From positions 2,787,501 to 2,851,500 of the forward strand of contig NZ_CP080025.1 of NCBI RefSeq assembly GCF_020463795.1: 64,000 nucleotides of DNA, read 5' to 3'. Shown piece by piece: positions 35,958 to 44,490 of this stretch. A program made the position numbers and the translations under genes. The notes beneath the pieces were generated by a model. That model was given only the letters and a program-made list of their open reading frames with translations, was not told the DNA's origin and did not search any database. Numbering within the stretch: the stretch's first letter is position 1; each line of letters starts with the position of its first letter. The stretch comes from Echinicola marina. GTDB taxonomy: Bacteria; Bacteroidota; Bacteroidia; Cytophagales; Cyclobacteriaceae.

Positions 35958-36587
35958 TTGAGTACTAAAAAAATCTACCTCGTTCGTCATGGACAGACGG
36001 ATTATAATTTAAAAGGTGTGGTACAAGGCAGCGGGATAGATGCTCCCATCAATGAAATGGGGCGGCAGCAAGCAGAAGCTTTTTATGATGCCCACAAGCA
36101 TATTAAATTTGATAAGATTTATTTTACAGGTCTTCAAAGGACACGTCAGTCAATCGCCGGATTTTTAGATAATGGGACACCCTATGAATCAGTAGTGGAT
36201 TTTAATGAAATCAGTTGGGGGAAATATGAGGGTGTTCCGATGAGTAAGGAGGAGCATAGTTACTACCAAAGCATGCTTCAGAAATGGTCTGAGGGGAACT
36301 TGGATTATAGTATTGAAGGAGGTGAATCTCCAAATCAAGTGTATAAGCGCCTAGAAAAGGGACTAAATTATGTGTTGGAGCAGGGAGGGAATACGATACT
36401 AATTTGTATGCACGGGCGTGCCATGAGGGTAATGCTGAGCTTGATGCTGGATTATGATCTGAGGTTTATGGATGTTTTTGAACATCATAATTTAGGATGC
36501 TATGAATTGACATATTTTGAAAATGGCCGTTTTATGATGGACAGATATAATAATGTCAAGCACTTAAAGCTTAAAGGACTGATTTGA
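35958..36587 (+). CDS. Histidine phosphatase family protein (phosphoglycerate mutase-like)
   Basis: 209 residues from TTG 35958, chosen because the product then begins STKKIYLVRHGQTDYN and leaves a 54-base spacer to the divergent thioesterase; an ATG at 35889 would overlap that gene's start. The catalytic RHG motif is at about residues 9-11, the second Arg in GLQRTRQS, the acid Glu in WGKYEG and the second His in CMHGRAMR. It hydrolyses or transfers phosphate on a small molecule. The substrate is not evident from context. Its end overlaps the convergent gene by 17 bases. Confidence 0.85.
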   Translation: MSTKKIYLVRHGQTDYNLKGVVQGSGIDAPINEMGRQQAEAFYDAHKHIKFDKIYFTGLQRTRQSIAGFLDNGTPYESVVDFNEISWGKYEGVPMSKEEHSYYQSMLQKWSEGNLDYSIEGGESPNQVYKRLEKGLNYVLEQGGNTILICMHGRAMRVMLSLMLDYDLRFMDVFEHHNLGCYELTYFENGRFMMDRYNNVKHLKLKGLI

Positions 36588-36981
36588 TCGCTTTTACCTG
36601 TTTTTTATCTAATGAAGCATAAAAGCTAGATAATAGGTCTTGATAACTTTCCTTGGATTCGCTCAAATCGATAATTCGGAAGGCTATTTCCTGTAAAGGC
36701 TTTTCCATGGATTTATTGATTTGAACCATTGTCTGTCCAAATTGACACTTGTCAAAATCACAATCAGGGACTTTGATAAATAATACAGCATCAGAATTGC
36801 CATTGTAAGTTTTTGTGTCAAATTTTTCGAAGAAATTTAGTTCTATGAATTCGGGGCTTGATTTAAGCTCTTTTAATTCTTTTTTGCTAAATATAACGAC
36901 GAATGTTTTTTCTTCTGATGCTTTGCAGAACACGGAAGAAGTAATGAGGGTGAATAGGGTAATTAATAATAAATGCTTCAT
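36571..36981 (-). CDS. Small secreted protein of unknown function
   Basis: 136 residues with a signal peptide (MKHLLLITLFTLITSSVFC, cleavage near Ala21). The rest is soluble, with two Cys (CDFDKC) that could form a disulfide. No family was recognised. The gene overlaps the phosphatase gene by 17 bases tail to tail. Its role is unknown; periplasmic location is inferred from the signal. Confidence 0.65.
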   Translation of the reverse strand: MKHLLLITLFTLITSSVFCKASEEKTFVVIFSKKELKELKSSPEFIELNFFEKFDTKTYNGNSDAVLFIKVPDCDFDKCQFGQTMVQINKSMEKPLQEIAFRIIDLSESKESYQDLLSSFYASLDKKQVKAIKSVL

Positions 36982-37103
36982 GAAGAAATATATAAAATTA
37001 ATTACGAGTAATCAAGTGCTTGAGCTTCAATTGTATGTTAAAAAATCTAAATCTTCAAAATATCGTTAATGTGAGGTTTTGGATTAAGATAAAAAATGGA
37101 GAT

Positions 37104-37138
37104 AAAAAAAAGGCTGTCAATTTTGACAGCCTTTTTTT
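37104..37138 (-). terminator. Terminator after the zinc ribbon gene
   Basis: Perfect inverted repeat AAAAAAAGGCTGTCAA / TTGACAGCCTTTTTTT with a 2-base loop; the T run on the minus strand follows the stop at 37140. Confidence 0.9.
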
Positions 37139-37139
37139 A

Positions 37140-37922
37140 TCATTTCTTGCTTTTTGCCTTTGTAGCTCTTTTTTTCTTTGGAAGTGTTTCGTCTTCGATC
37201 TCGTCAGCAACATCTGCTAGGATTCTTCCACAATGCTCACATACGATAATCTTTTTCTTTTCTCTAATATCTGCCTGTCTTTGAGGGGGGACGATATTAA
37301 AGCAGCCACCGCATGCACCTCTTTTAACTTCCACTACAGCCAAACCGTTCTTGGCATTGGCACGGATTTTTTTATAGGACTTGATAATTCTTTCTTCGAT
37401 CTTTTTCGTAGCTTTTTCTCTTTCGGCCTTTAGCTTTGATTCTTCAGCTTCACTCTCGGCAACTATAGTGTCAAGCTCCTCTTTTTTGGTGTCAAGGTCT
37501 TTCTTCCTATCCTTAAGTGTTTCTTGTAGATCCTGTAAGTCTGAATTTTTTCCATCAATTCTCGCCTCAGCTTCGCCAATCTTCTTTTTGGAAACCTGGA
37601 TTTCCAAATCTTGGAGTTCCAATTCTTTGGTGATGGCGTCATACTCACGATTGTTTCTGACGTTCATCTGCTGTTCCTGGTACTTTTTGATCAGCTTTTC
37701 GGACTCTTTAATAGCTTCTTTGTGACCTTTGATTTCGTCCTCAAGCGCTACGATGTCATTGTTGAATTTTTCTAACCTTGTCTCGTAACCAGCTATTTCG
37801 TCCTCTAAATCTTGAACTTCCTCAGGAAGGGCTCCCCGAATTTTAAAAATCGCGTCTAAACGGGAATCTATTTTTTGAAGATTATAAATGGCTTCAAGCT
37901 TCTGTGCAACTGTACTTTCCAT
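37140..37922 (-). CDS. Coiled-coil protein with C-terminal zinc ribbon
   Basis: 260 residues. Residues about 5-180 are a long antiparallel coiled coil with heptads of Leu, Glu and Lys; then a C4 zinc ribbon (CGGCFN at about 203-208 and CEHCGRIL at about 227-234), and a Lys-rich tail (KKKRATKAKSKK). This matches the C4-type zinc ribbon family found beside Nif3-like proteins in many bacteria. A nucleic acid binding role is suggested by the ribbon and basic tail but not shown. It follows the Nif3 gene after 3 bases. Confidence 0.88.
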   Translation of the reverse strand: MESTVAQKLEAIYNLQKIDSRLDAIFKIRGALPEEVQDLEDEIAGYETRLEKFNNDIVALEDEIKGHKEAIKESEKLIKKYQEQQMNVRNNREYDAITKELELQDLEIQVSKKKIGEAEARIDGKNSDLQDLQETLKDRKKDLDTKKEELDTIVAESEAEESKLKAEREKATKKIEERIIKSYKKIRANAKNGLAVVEVKRGACGGCFNIVPPQRQADIREKKKIIVCEHCGRILADVADEIEDETLPKKKRATKAKSKK

Positions 37923-37925
37923 GTA

Positions 37926-39026
37926 CTATATGTAAGTTATGGGATTCGTAATGACTTTTGTCAAATAGAGTGCAATATTACTAAAATTTTGTGACAATAT
38001 ATCCAATAATAACTCTTTTGTGTGAATTTCACTTTCGTAATGTCCAATGTCTGATATAACTATTTGATTTTCAGCGTCAAAGAATTCATGGTATTTTATG
38101 TCAGATGTAATGAAAATATCGGCTTTTGCAGCTTTGGCTGCACCAAGTAAAAATATTCCAGCCCCGCCACAAACTGCTACCGTATTTATGGGCTTGTCTC
38201 TCAGGTGAGTATGTTTGATGACATTTAGTCCCATTGATGCTTTTAGATGGAGTAGAAATTCTTTTTCATTCATTGGTTTTTCCAGTTCCCCTAGCATGCC
38301 CGCGCCTACTTCTTGAAATTCATTGACTGTTTCCTGAAGATAATAGGCTACCTCTTCATAAGGGTGGGATGATTTTAGGGCAGCGATCACTTTTCTTTGT
38401 AGGTGTCCAGGGAAAATTAGTTCAATTCTATTTTCCCTTACATTTTCCGCCTTGCCTTTTTCTCCTATGCTTGGGTTGGCTTGATCTGAAGGAAGGAAAC
38501 TTCCTTTGCCTTGAGTAGTGAAGCTACATTTACTGTATTCTCCTATAGCGCCTGCCCCCGTTGCATAAAGCGCCTCTAATACACTATCGGTGTTTTCGAT
38601 AGGAACAAATGTCGTCAGCTTCATTAATAAGCCCTTTTTTGGGGCTAAGATCTGGGTGTTTATGAGGCCAATTTTATCACAGATTTTTTTGTTCACTCCA
38701 GTATGGATATGGTCCAAGTTGGTGTGTATGGCATATATGGCAATTTCGTTTTTGATGGCCTTAAGCACAGTTCTCTCTACGTAATTTTTTCCTGTAAGGC
38801 TTTTTAGCCCCTTAAATATAATAGGGTGATGAGCGACAATCATATTGCAGCCTAGAGAGATAGCTTCTTCTACTACGTCCTCAGTGACATCTAGAGTACA
38901 TAGTATACCTTTTACTTCTTCATGAGGATTGCCAGTGATTAGTTGCGCATTGTCGTATGACTCTTGAAATGAAGGAGGGGCTATGGTTTCCAGGTAGGAA
39001 ACTACATCTCTAATCAAATTAACCAT
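37926..39026 (-). CDS. Nif3-like dinuclear metal centre protein (YqfO type)
   Basis: 366 residues in the three-part YqfO layout: N-terminal Nif3 half with metal-binding His in VAHHPIIFKG and HTNLDHIHTGVN, an inserted PII-like domain (about 130-235), and the C-terminal half with VCGGAGIF and SDIKYHEFFDAENQIVISDIGHYESE. It forms a hexameric shell with two metals per subunit; the catalytic role is unsettled (GTP cyclohydrolase I type 2 in some annotations). It is translated ahead of the zinc ribbon gene in one operon. Confidence 0.92.
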   Translation of the reverse strand: MVNLIRDVVSYLETIAPPSFQESYDNAQLITGNPHEEVKGILCTLDVTEDVVEEAISLGCNMIVAHHPIIFKGLKSLTGKNYVERTVLKAIKNEIAIYAIHTNLDHIHTGVNKKICDKIGLINTQILAPKKGLLMKLTTFVPIENTDSVLEALYATGAGAIGEYSKCSFTTQGKGSFLPSDQANPSIGEKGKAENVRENRIELIFPGHLQRKVIAALKSSHPYEEVAYYLQETVNEFQEVGAGMLGELEKPMNEKEFLLHLKASMGLNVIKHTHLRDKPINTVAVCGGAGIFLLGAAKAAKADIFITSDIKYHEFFDAENQIVISDIGHYESEIHTKELLLDILSQNFSNIALYLTKVITNPITYI

Positions 39027-39033
39027 ATATTTG
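39026..39033 (+). promoter_or_regulatory. Candidate minus-7 box for lpxK
   Basis: TATATTTG is an exact TAnnTTTG box, 38 bases before the lpxK ATG. It touches the first codon of the divergent Nif3 gene. Minus-33 partner not seen. Confidence 0.33.
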
Positions 39034-39049
39034 TATTTACCTTTTGATC

Positions 39050-39057
39050 CAAAATTA
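39050..39057 (-). promoter_or_regulatory. Candidate minus-7 box for the Nif3-zinc ribbon operon
   Basis: The minus strand reads TAATTTTG, 23 bases before the Nif3 ATG at 39026. No clear TTG partner; with the box at 39026 it suggests divergent, closely packed promoters. Confidence 0.35.
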
Positions 39058-39071
39058 TAAAAAATTAAGTA

Positions 39072-40139
39072 ATGCAGCCCTATCAGTACTTTATGTATCC
39101 TTTTTCTCTTTTATATGATGGGATTACCCGTTTGAGAAATAGGATGTTTGATACGGGGGTGAAAAAGAGTATAGTGTTTGAAATCCCTACTATTGTAGTT
39201 GGAAATCTGGCTATTGGAGGAACAGGGAAGACGCCTATGGTTGAATTTTTTGTTGAGAATTTTAAAGGATCTCATGAGCTGGCTTGTTTGAGCCGAGGTT
39301 ATGGTCGAAAGACTCAAGGTTTTATTTTGGCAGGATCTGGAGCAACTGCTGATGAGCTCGGAGACGAGCCCTTTCAGATTTTTTCCAAGTACGGTCATGA
39401 AATTACTGTAGCAGTTGGAGAACAAAGGATTTTGGCTATTCCGCAAATAATAGCAGAAAATCCAGCTACTGAATTGGTGGTTTTGGATGATGCTTTTCAG
39501 CACAGGTATGTAAAGGGGGACATGAATGTGCTGTTGACCACTTTTCAAAAGCCATTTTTTGAGGATCATGTTTTGCCCATGGGGACTTTGCGGGAAAGCC
39601 GTGAAGGGGCGAAAAGAGCGGATGTTGTGGTAGTGACGAAATCTCCGAAAGAATTAGAGGAAAGGACCAAGCAGGAATACATAGCGAAAATCCGTCCTTA
39701 TGTGAAAAAACATTGCCCTGTGCTTTTTGCAGGGCTTAATTATGGTGAACCTTATAATGTTCGTAGTCATGAGAAAGCAGATGTTCAGAAGGTTGTTTTG
39801 GTCAGTGGTATTGCCAATAATAAATTACTGAAGGAATGGGTGGAAGCTAAATATGAGCTCCTAGAAGTGTTGGAATACAGTGATCACCACCATTATAATG
39901 AAAAAGACCTCAGGTTTATGCTAGAGCGTATGGAGGCTTATAGGGATGAAAATCCGACCCTTCTTACCACTGAAAAAGATGCTGTAAAACTTAATGCCAA
40001 TAAATTTCTTCCTTATTTGCAAGAAATTCCGATTTTTGCGGTGCCCGTCCAGGTGAAATTTGAAGAAAAGGACAGGGATACCCTGCTGGACATGGCATCA
40101 AAAGTCATTAGAAACAAAGCCTATCAAAGTGAAGTGTAA
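39072..40139 (+). CDS. lpxK: Tetraacyldisaccharide 4'-kinase
   Basis: 355 residues. N-terminal membrane-associated segment, then the P-loop GNLAIGGTGKTPMVEFF (about 48-64), LSRGYGRKT, GDEPFQI, and VLDDAFQHRYV with the acid pair of the catalytic site. LpxK adds the 4' phosphate to the lipid A precursor at the inner membrane. Later parts, such as TTEKDAVKL, are typical. The next gene appears to start with GTG inside the last codons of lpxK, so the two may be translationally coupled. Confidence 0.95.
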   Translation: MQPYQYFMYPFSLLYDGITRLRNRMFDTGVKKSIVFEIPTIVVGNLAIGGTGKTPMVEFFVENFKGSHELACLSRGYGRKTQGFILAGSGATADELGDEPFQIFSKYGHEITVAVGEQRILAIPQIIAENPATELVVLDDAFQHRYVKGDMNVLLTTFQKPFFEDHVLPMGTLRESREGAKRADVVVVTKSPKELEERTKQEYIAKIRPYVKKHCPVLFAGLNYGEPYNVRSHEKADVQKVVLVSGIANNKLLKEWVEAKYELLEVLEYSDHHHYNEKDLRFMLERMEAYRDENPTLLTTEKDAVKLNANKFLPYLQEIPIFAVPVQVKFEEKDRDTLLDMASKVIRNKAYQSEV

Positions 40140-42048
40140 ACAGCTAATTGTCTTATTTTTATTCATGCTTGTGAGCAGCATGACCACCTTCGGGCAAACC
40201 AGTAGAGGGCAAGAGGCTACTGGTGAAGGAAAGCAGGAAGATCAGCAGCAAAGGAGAGGGGGGCTTATAGATGATTCTACAAAGATGGTCTATGGACCAA
40301 AAACTTCACTTTATTTTCTGGAAAAGAATGTTCGCTTCAATAAAATGGAGAAGACACCTTTGGATACTGGGCTGACTAATTTCCATAATTTTGAACCTGT
40401 TTTTAAAAGTGGAAACAGGTATCAGGATTTGGGAAATTTGGGAAGTGCAGCAAAGCCTGTATATTATGACCTTCCTGGGAAGATTGGGACTACTTCGGGT
40501 TTTGGTGTTTATGACCTTTACTACAAGTCGCCAGATAGTTTGAAATATTTCGATACTAAATCTCCCTACACTAAGCTGGAAGCTTTTTATGGTGGAGGAA
40601 ACCGGAATATGTTGAATGTGGAATTTGCCAGGAATATCACACCTACTTGGAATGTAGGATTCAACTTTAACACTATTAGGGCGAGAAAGACACTGAACCC
40701 TAATGCCAGGGATGATAATATGGCCGAACAAACCAGTTATTCTATTCATACCAATTATCAATCTGATAATGGTAAGTACAGACTTCTGGCTAATTTTTCC
40801 CGAATGCACCATAAGGTTTTTGAGCAAGGAGGGATTATATCTCCTGAAGTAGACAGTACCTCTCTGTATTTTACCTATGAAGATTCAAAGGTTTGGTTGA
40901 GTAACAGTGAGGCGGTGGACTTGAGGCAAGATTATCATCTTTATCAGCAGTTTGAAATCCTTAAAGGCTGGCAAATTTATCATGTTACGGATTGGAGGAA
41001 ACAAGGGGTCTCCTTTGTGTCTGATCTAACTACCAGTGATTCAGTATTTTTTAATCAGTTCAATCAAAACAGATTTATTAATCAAGATACTACCCAAAAT
41101 TATCATCGATTTGTGGAGTTTAACAATGAGGCTGGTTTCAAGGGAGATTTTGGTCCCGTATATTATAATGCTTATGTGAAATACCGCAGTGGCTCATTGG
41201 GCAGCCCATATTTTGAAAGAGATAATAATTTCAATGAGTTTTATGTGGGAGGAGCTTTAAGGGGAGATATTAATGAGAAATGGTCTTTTGAAGCGGAGGG
41301 AGAATATTTGGTGCCTGAAGGGTATCGTTTAAGGGGCTATTTTATTTCCCCCTATTTGGATGTCACATACACCAAAGCCTCCTATAAGCCCACTGCCATG
41401 CAGCAGATGTACCGGGGGAATCACTATCGGTGGACCAATGATTTTTCCAATACAGGAGTAGATCAGATAAAAGGAGAAATAAAAGCAGATTTTGCCAAGC
41501 TCTCAGTGCGGCCTAGCCTGACCTTGAATAGAGTGAATAAGTATGTTTATTTTAACCAGAGTCAAGAGGCTGAACAGATAGACGGTGAGGCGTATATGGT
41601 GGTGCCTGGTATAGAAACGAGTTTTAGGTTTTGGAAAAAATTAGTATGGCAAAGTGAGGTGATTTATACTTCTATTTCTGGAGATGCTGCTGATAAGTTT
41701 AGGATTCCTGAATGGTATATCAGAACAAGACTTTTCTTTGACGGACCAATGTTTGACGAAAACTTGTTTATCCAGTTTGGACTTGAAGGCCGTTATAAAA
41801 GCGATTATTATGCGGAGGCATATATGCCAGCCACCCAGCAGTTTTATCTACAAGATGATTTTCTTATTGAGGCTTATCCAGTGGTAGATGCTTTTGTGAA
41901 TTTAAGAATAAACCGTACCAGAGTTCTTTTCAGGTATAATCATGTTAATAGTAACTTATTAAATGTACCAGGCTATTTTGTGACTCCGGATTTTACAGGT
42001 TTGAAAGGTTCTTTGGATTTGGGAATAAGTTGGTATTTCTTTGATTAG
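40129..42048 (+). CDS. Putative beta-barrel porin (Porin_10-like)
   Basis: About 639 residues from GTG 40129, which gives a signal peptide (KCKQLIVLFLFMLVSSMTTFG) and overlaps the lpxK end by 11 bases; the longer frame from 40060 runs within lpxK and has no signal. After an acidic, Gln-rich linker comes DDSTKMVYGPKTSLYFLEKN and a long series of amphipathic strands rich in Tyr, Phe and Asn, ending in the aromatic ISWYFFD expected of an outer membrane barrel. It resembles the putative porins common in Bacteroidota. Substrate unknown. miaE starts 5 bases later. Confidence 0.8.
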   Translation: MKCKQLIVLFLFMLVSSMTTFGQTSRGQEATGEGKQEDQQQRRGGLIDDSTKMVYGPKTSLYFLEKNVRFNKMEKTPLDTGLTNFHNFEPVFKSGNRYQDLGNLGSAAKPVYYDLPGKIGTTSGFGVYDLYYKSPDSLKYFDTKSPYTKLEAFYGGGNRNMLNVEFARNITPTWNVGFNFNTIRARKTLNPNARDDNMAEQTSYSIHTNYQSDNGKYRLLANFSRMHHKVFEQGGIISPEVDSTSLYFTYEDSKVWLSNSEAVDLRQDYHLYQQFEILKGWQIYHVTDWRKQGVSFVSDLTTSDSVFFNQFNQNRFINQDTTQNYHRFVEFNNEAGFKGDFGPVYYNAYVKYRSGSLGSPYFERDNNFNEFYVGGALRGDINEKWSFEAEGEYLVPEGYRLRGYFISPYLDVTYTKASYKPTAMQQMYRGNHYRWTNDFSNTGVDQIKGEIKADFAKLSVRPSLTLNRVNKYVYFNQSQEAEQIDGEAYMVVPGIETSFRFWKKLVWQSEVIYTSISGDAADKFRIPEWYIRTRLFFDGPMFDENLFIQFGLEGRYKSDYYAEAYMPATQQFYLQDDFLIEAYPVVDAFVNLRINRTRVLFRYNHVNSNLLNVPGYFVTPDFTGLKGSLDLGISWYFFD

Positions 42049-42053
42049 ATGAT

Positions 42054-42665
42054 ATGAGTTGGGAGGAAAGTACTAAAAACAAAATGTTGAATCTACAATT
42101 GCCTACCGATCCGAGGTGGGTAGATATTGCCTCGATGAATTTGGAGGATATATTGGTAGATCATGCATATTGTGAACAAAAAGCGGCTTCATCATGTATT
42201 TCTTTAATTCTTCGGTTTCCGGATTTGGAAGAATTGGTGGAGGTGTTGACACCCGTAGTAGCTGAGGAATGGGCCCATTTTGAAAGGGTGATGGAGCAGA
42301 TCAGGAAGAGAGGATTTAAATTTGGGTTTCCCAGAAAAGATGAATATGTAACCAAATTGAATCAATTTGTCCGCAAAGGAGGTTCAAGGATTGCTCAATT
42401 GACAGAGCATTTATTGATGAATGCCTTGATAGAGGCCAGAAGCTGTGAACGCTTTAAATTGCTTTGGAAAAATATAGCAGATGAAGAGCTTCAACATTTT
42501 TATTATGAATTAATGATTTCAGAGGCGGGACATTATGTGAATTTTTTGGAATTGGCGCGAAAATACCAGCAGCCCGAATTGGTTAATAAGCGGTGGAAGG
42601 AATGGTTGGCTTATGAGGCGGAGGTGCTTAGGAATATTGATGTTCGCTCAGATAGGATGCATTAA
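42054..42665 (+). CDS. miaE: tRNA-(ms2io6A)-hydroxylase
   Basis: 203 residues of the ferritin-like diiron fold. Iron ligands appear in EEWAHFERV (Glu, His), EARSCERFKLL and EELQHFYYELMISEAGHYVNF (Glu, His, His). MiaE hydroxylates the isopentenyl group of ms2i6A37 with oxygen, after MiaA and MiaB have acted. Both of these enzymes are encoded in this same window, which supports the call. The ATG at 42054 is 5 bases after the porin stop. Confidence 0.93.
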   Translation: MSWEESTKNKMLNLQLPTDPRWVDIASMNLEDILVDHAYCEQKAASSCISLILRFPDLEELVEVLTPVVAEEWAHFERVMEQIRKRGFKFGFPRKDEYVTKLNQFVRKGGSRIAQLTEHLLMNALIEARSCERFKLLWKNIADEELQHFYYELMISEAGHYVNFLELARKYQQPELVNKRWKEWLAYEAEVLRNIDVRSDRMH

Positions 42666-42772
42666 TTAATTGACGGCTTCATTTGGCTATTTTTAGGGGA
42701 ATTTATTGGTTTTAGGAGGTTTTTATTCCTATTATGAGCCTGATTTTTATCCAGAACAAGGAAAGATTGAAT

Positions 42773-44017
42773 ATGGAATTGCTTGAAAACATTAGAGAAG
42801 CGATGCGGTCAATTAAATCAAATTGGCTAAGGACCATTCTGACTGGTTTGATCATTGCTATTGGGATTACTTCTCTTGTAGGGATGCTTACGGCGATAGA
42901 CGGGATGAAAGCGCAGATTGAAGAGAGCTTTTCTGGATTAGGAGCAAATAACTTTGATGTTAGGACCAAGAGGGAATCTGGTCAGCGGGTTACCAAGGAT
43001 GGGATTACAGAGAAAAGTTATCCTCCAGTAAGTTATAGGGAAGCTTTGGACTTTAAAGAAGAATACGGACGCAATGGATTGTCGACTGTTTATATAATGG
43101 TTTCAGGTTCTTCGGAGGTGAAAAGAGGTTCTGTTACCACCAATCCCAATACACGCATCACAGGGATAGATGAGAATTATTTATTGATCAAAGGGAATGA
43201 TTTAGCGCAAGGTAGAAATTTCAGTAATGTAGAAATTCGCTATGGTAATAATGTTTGTATTATTGGAAGTGAAATAGCAGAAACGTTGTTTGATGATGGA
43301 GAAGAGGTAATAGGGGCATATGTGTCATTTTTTGGTAATAGGTACACGGTAGTAGGTTTATTGGAGGAGCAGGGGGCTGTGGGAGGTGATTCAGGTGCAG
43401 ATAGAAATATTTTTATTCCTGTGGAGAATGCCTCTAGATTGGATCAAAGCGGTACTTTTAGGTATACAATTACAGCGGCTTCAGCGGATCCTGCAAAAAT
43501 GGATTTTGAAATGGGGCAGGCGATAGGGATCATGAGAAAAGTAAGAGAGGATAGGGTAGGTCAGGAAGATTCTTTTGAAGTGGTCAAGTCCAATAATGTG
43601 GGGGAAAGTCTGGAGGAAGTGGCTGGGTATTTAAGGATAGGAGGTTTTAGTATAGGTTTTATTACTTTGTTAGGCGCTTCTGTGGGATTGATGAATATCA
43701 TGTTGGTTTCAGTTACCGAAAGGACTAGGGAAATTGGCATCAGAAAGGCTTTGGGGGCTACCCCAAGAAGAATCAGGATTCAGTTTTTAATAGAGGCGGT
43801 GGTGATTTGTGTTATTGGAGGGATTTTTGGAGTGCTATTAGGGATGGGGATAGGGAATATAGTGGCAAGTTTAGTTGGTCCAGGAGGTTTTTTAGTTCCG
43901 TGGCTTTGGATGATCCTGGCTTTTATTGTATGTGTTTTGGTAGGATTGATCTCTGGGGTTATCCCAGCCATTAAAGCGAGTAGATTAGACCCTATTGAAG
44001 CATTGCGCTACGAATAA
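42773..44017 (+). CDS. ABC transporter permease, MacB/FtsX family
   Basis: 414 residues from ATG 42773 (ELLENIREAMRSIKSNWLRTILTG); the 13 extra upstream residues look unrelated. Membrane helix 1 lies near 22-42, followed by a periplasmic MacB core domain (about 43-270), then three helices of the FtsX domain, with LMNIMLVSVTERTREIGIRKALGA in the coupling region and the ending AIKASRLDPIEALRYE. Such permeases work with an ATPase to move lipoproteins, peptides or signals by mechanotransmission. No ATPase gene is next to it, so its partner is elsewhere. Confidence 0.9.
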   Translation: MELLENIREAMRSIKSNWLRTILTGLIIAIGITSLVGMLTAIDGMKAQIEESFSGLGANNFDVRTKRESGQRVTKDGITEKSYPPVSYREALDFKEEYGRNGLSTVYIMVSGSSEVKRGSVTTNPNTRITGIDENYLLIKGNDLAQGRNFSNVEIRYGNNVCIIGSEIAETLFDDGEEVIGAYVSFFGNRYTVVGLLEEQGAVGGDSGADRNIFIPVENASRLDQSGTFRYTITAASADPAKMDFEMGQAIGIMRKVREDRVGQEDSFEVVKSNNVGESLEEVAGYLRIGGFSIGFITLLGASVGLMNIMLVSVTERTREIGIRKALGATPRRIRIQFLIEAVVICVIGGIFGVLLGMGIGNIVASLVGPGGFLVPWLWMILAFIVCVLVGLISGVIPAIKASRLDPIEALRYE

Positions 44018-44020
44018 GTT

Positions 44021-44374
44021 TTAAACAATATCCGTTTTTCGTGGATCGGGACCATATTGGTTTTTTCCACTTTGACCTTCTTTGATTGCCAGGAAGATGA
44101 AGCCTATAAGGTTTACAGGTGGTGGAATCAGCAGATAGAGGGCATACTTCCAGTCCATTCCAATATCATGGAATCTTTTGATTGCTTGTACCAATAATAA
44201 TACAATGGTGGTGATTAAGAGAATACCAAAAATCACAAAAGTCAGCCAATTGTGTTGTTTGATGGATTCATATATGAGCATCAAGCAAAGCAAATTTATA
44301 AAATAGAATATTATAAAAAGCAATAGATACTTTCTTCTGGTGATCCTTCCAGTTGGTTCGAGGATAGTTTTCAT
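44021..44374 (-). CDS. DUF805 family membrane protein
   Basis: 117 residues. Begins near GRITRRKYLLLFIIFYF, typical of DUF805, and contains three or so hydrophobic helices; the RFHDIGMDWKYAL loop and the ending GKNQYGPDP match the family pattern. Function unknown; inner membrane location inferred. It converges on the permease gene with 3 bases between stops and no visible terminator. Confidence 0.85.
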   Translation of the reverse strand: MKTILEPTGRITRRKYLLLFIIFYFINLLCLMLIYESIKQHNWLTFVIFGILLITTIVLLLVQAIKRFHDIGMDWKYALYLLIPPPVNLIGFIFLAIKEGQSGKNQYGPDPRKTDIV

Positions 44375-44453
44375 AGCTAGAAATTTTAAGCAATTCTATT
44401 TTTAGTTAACAATAAAATACAAATATTTGTTTGCTTAAGCTATGATGGTCCAA

Positions 44454-44480
44454 TAAAAAAGCACGCTTATTACAACGTGC
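44454..44480 (-). terminator. Terminator after mtaB
   Basis: Arms GCACG and CGTGC around a 10-base loop with a T run on the minus strand, right after the mtaB stop at 44491. Confidence 0.7.
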
Positions 44481-44490
44481 CTCCTTAATA

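Noticed and set aside
36815-37284. Rightward short frames around 36.8-37.3 kb
   Set aside because: They run antisense to the secreted protein gene and the zinc ribbon gene and have no protein-like features.
40060-40128. TTG start of the porin within lpxK
   Set aside because: The extra 23 residues are the lpxK coding sequence in another frame and would hide the signal peptide.
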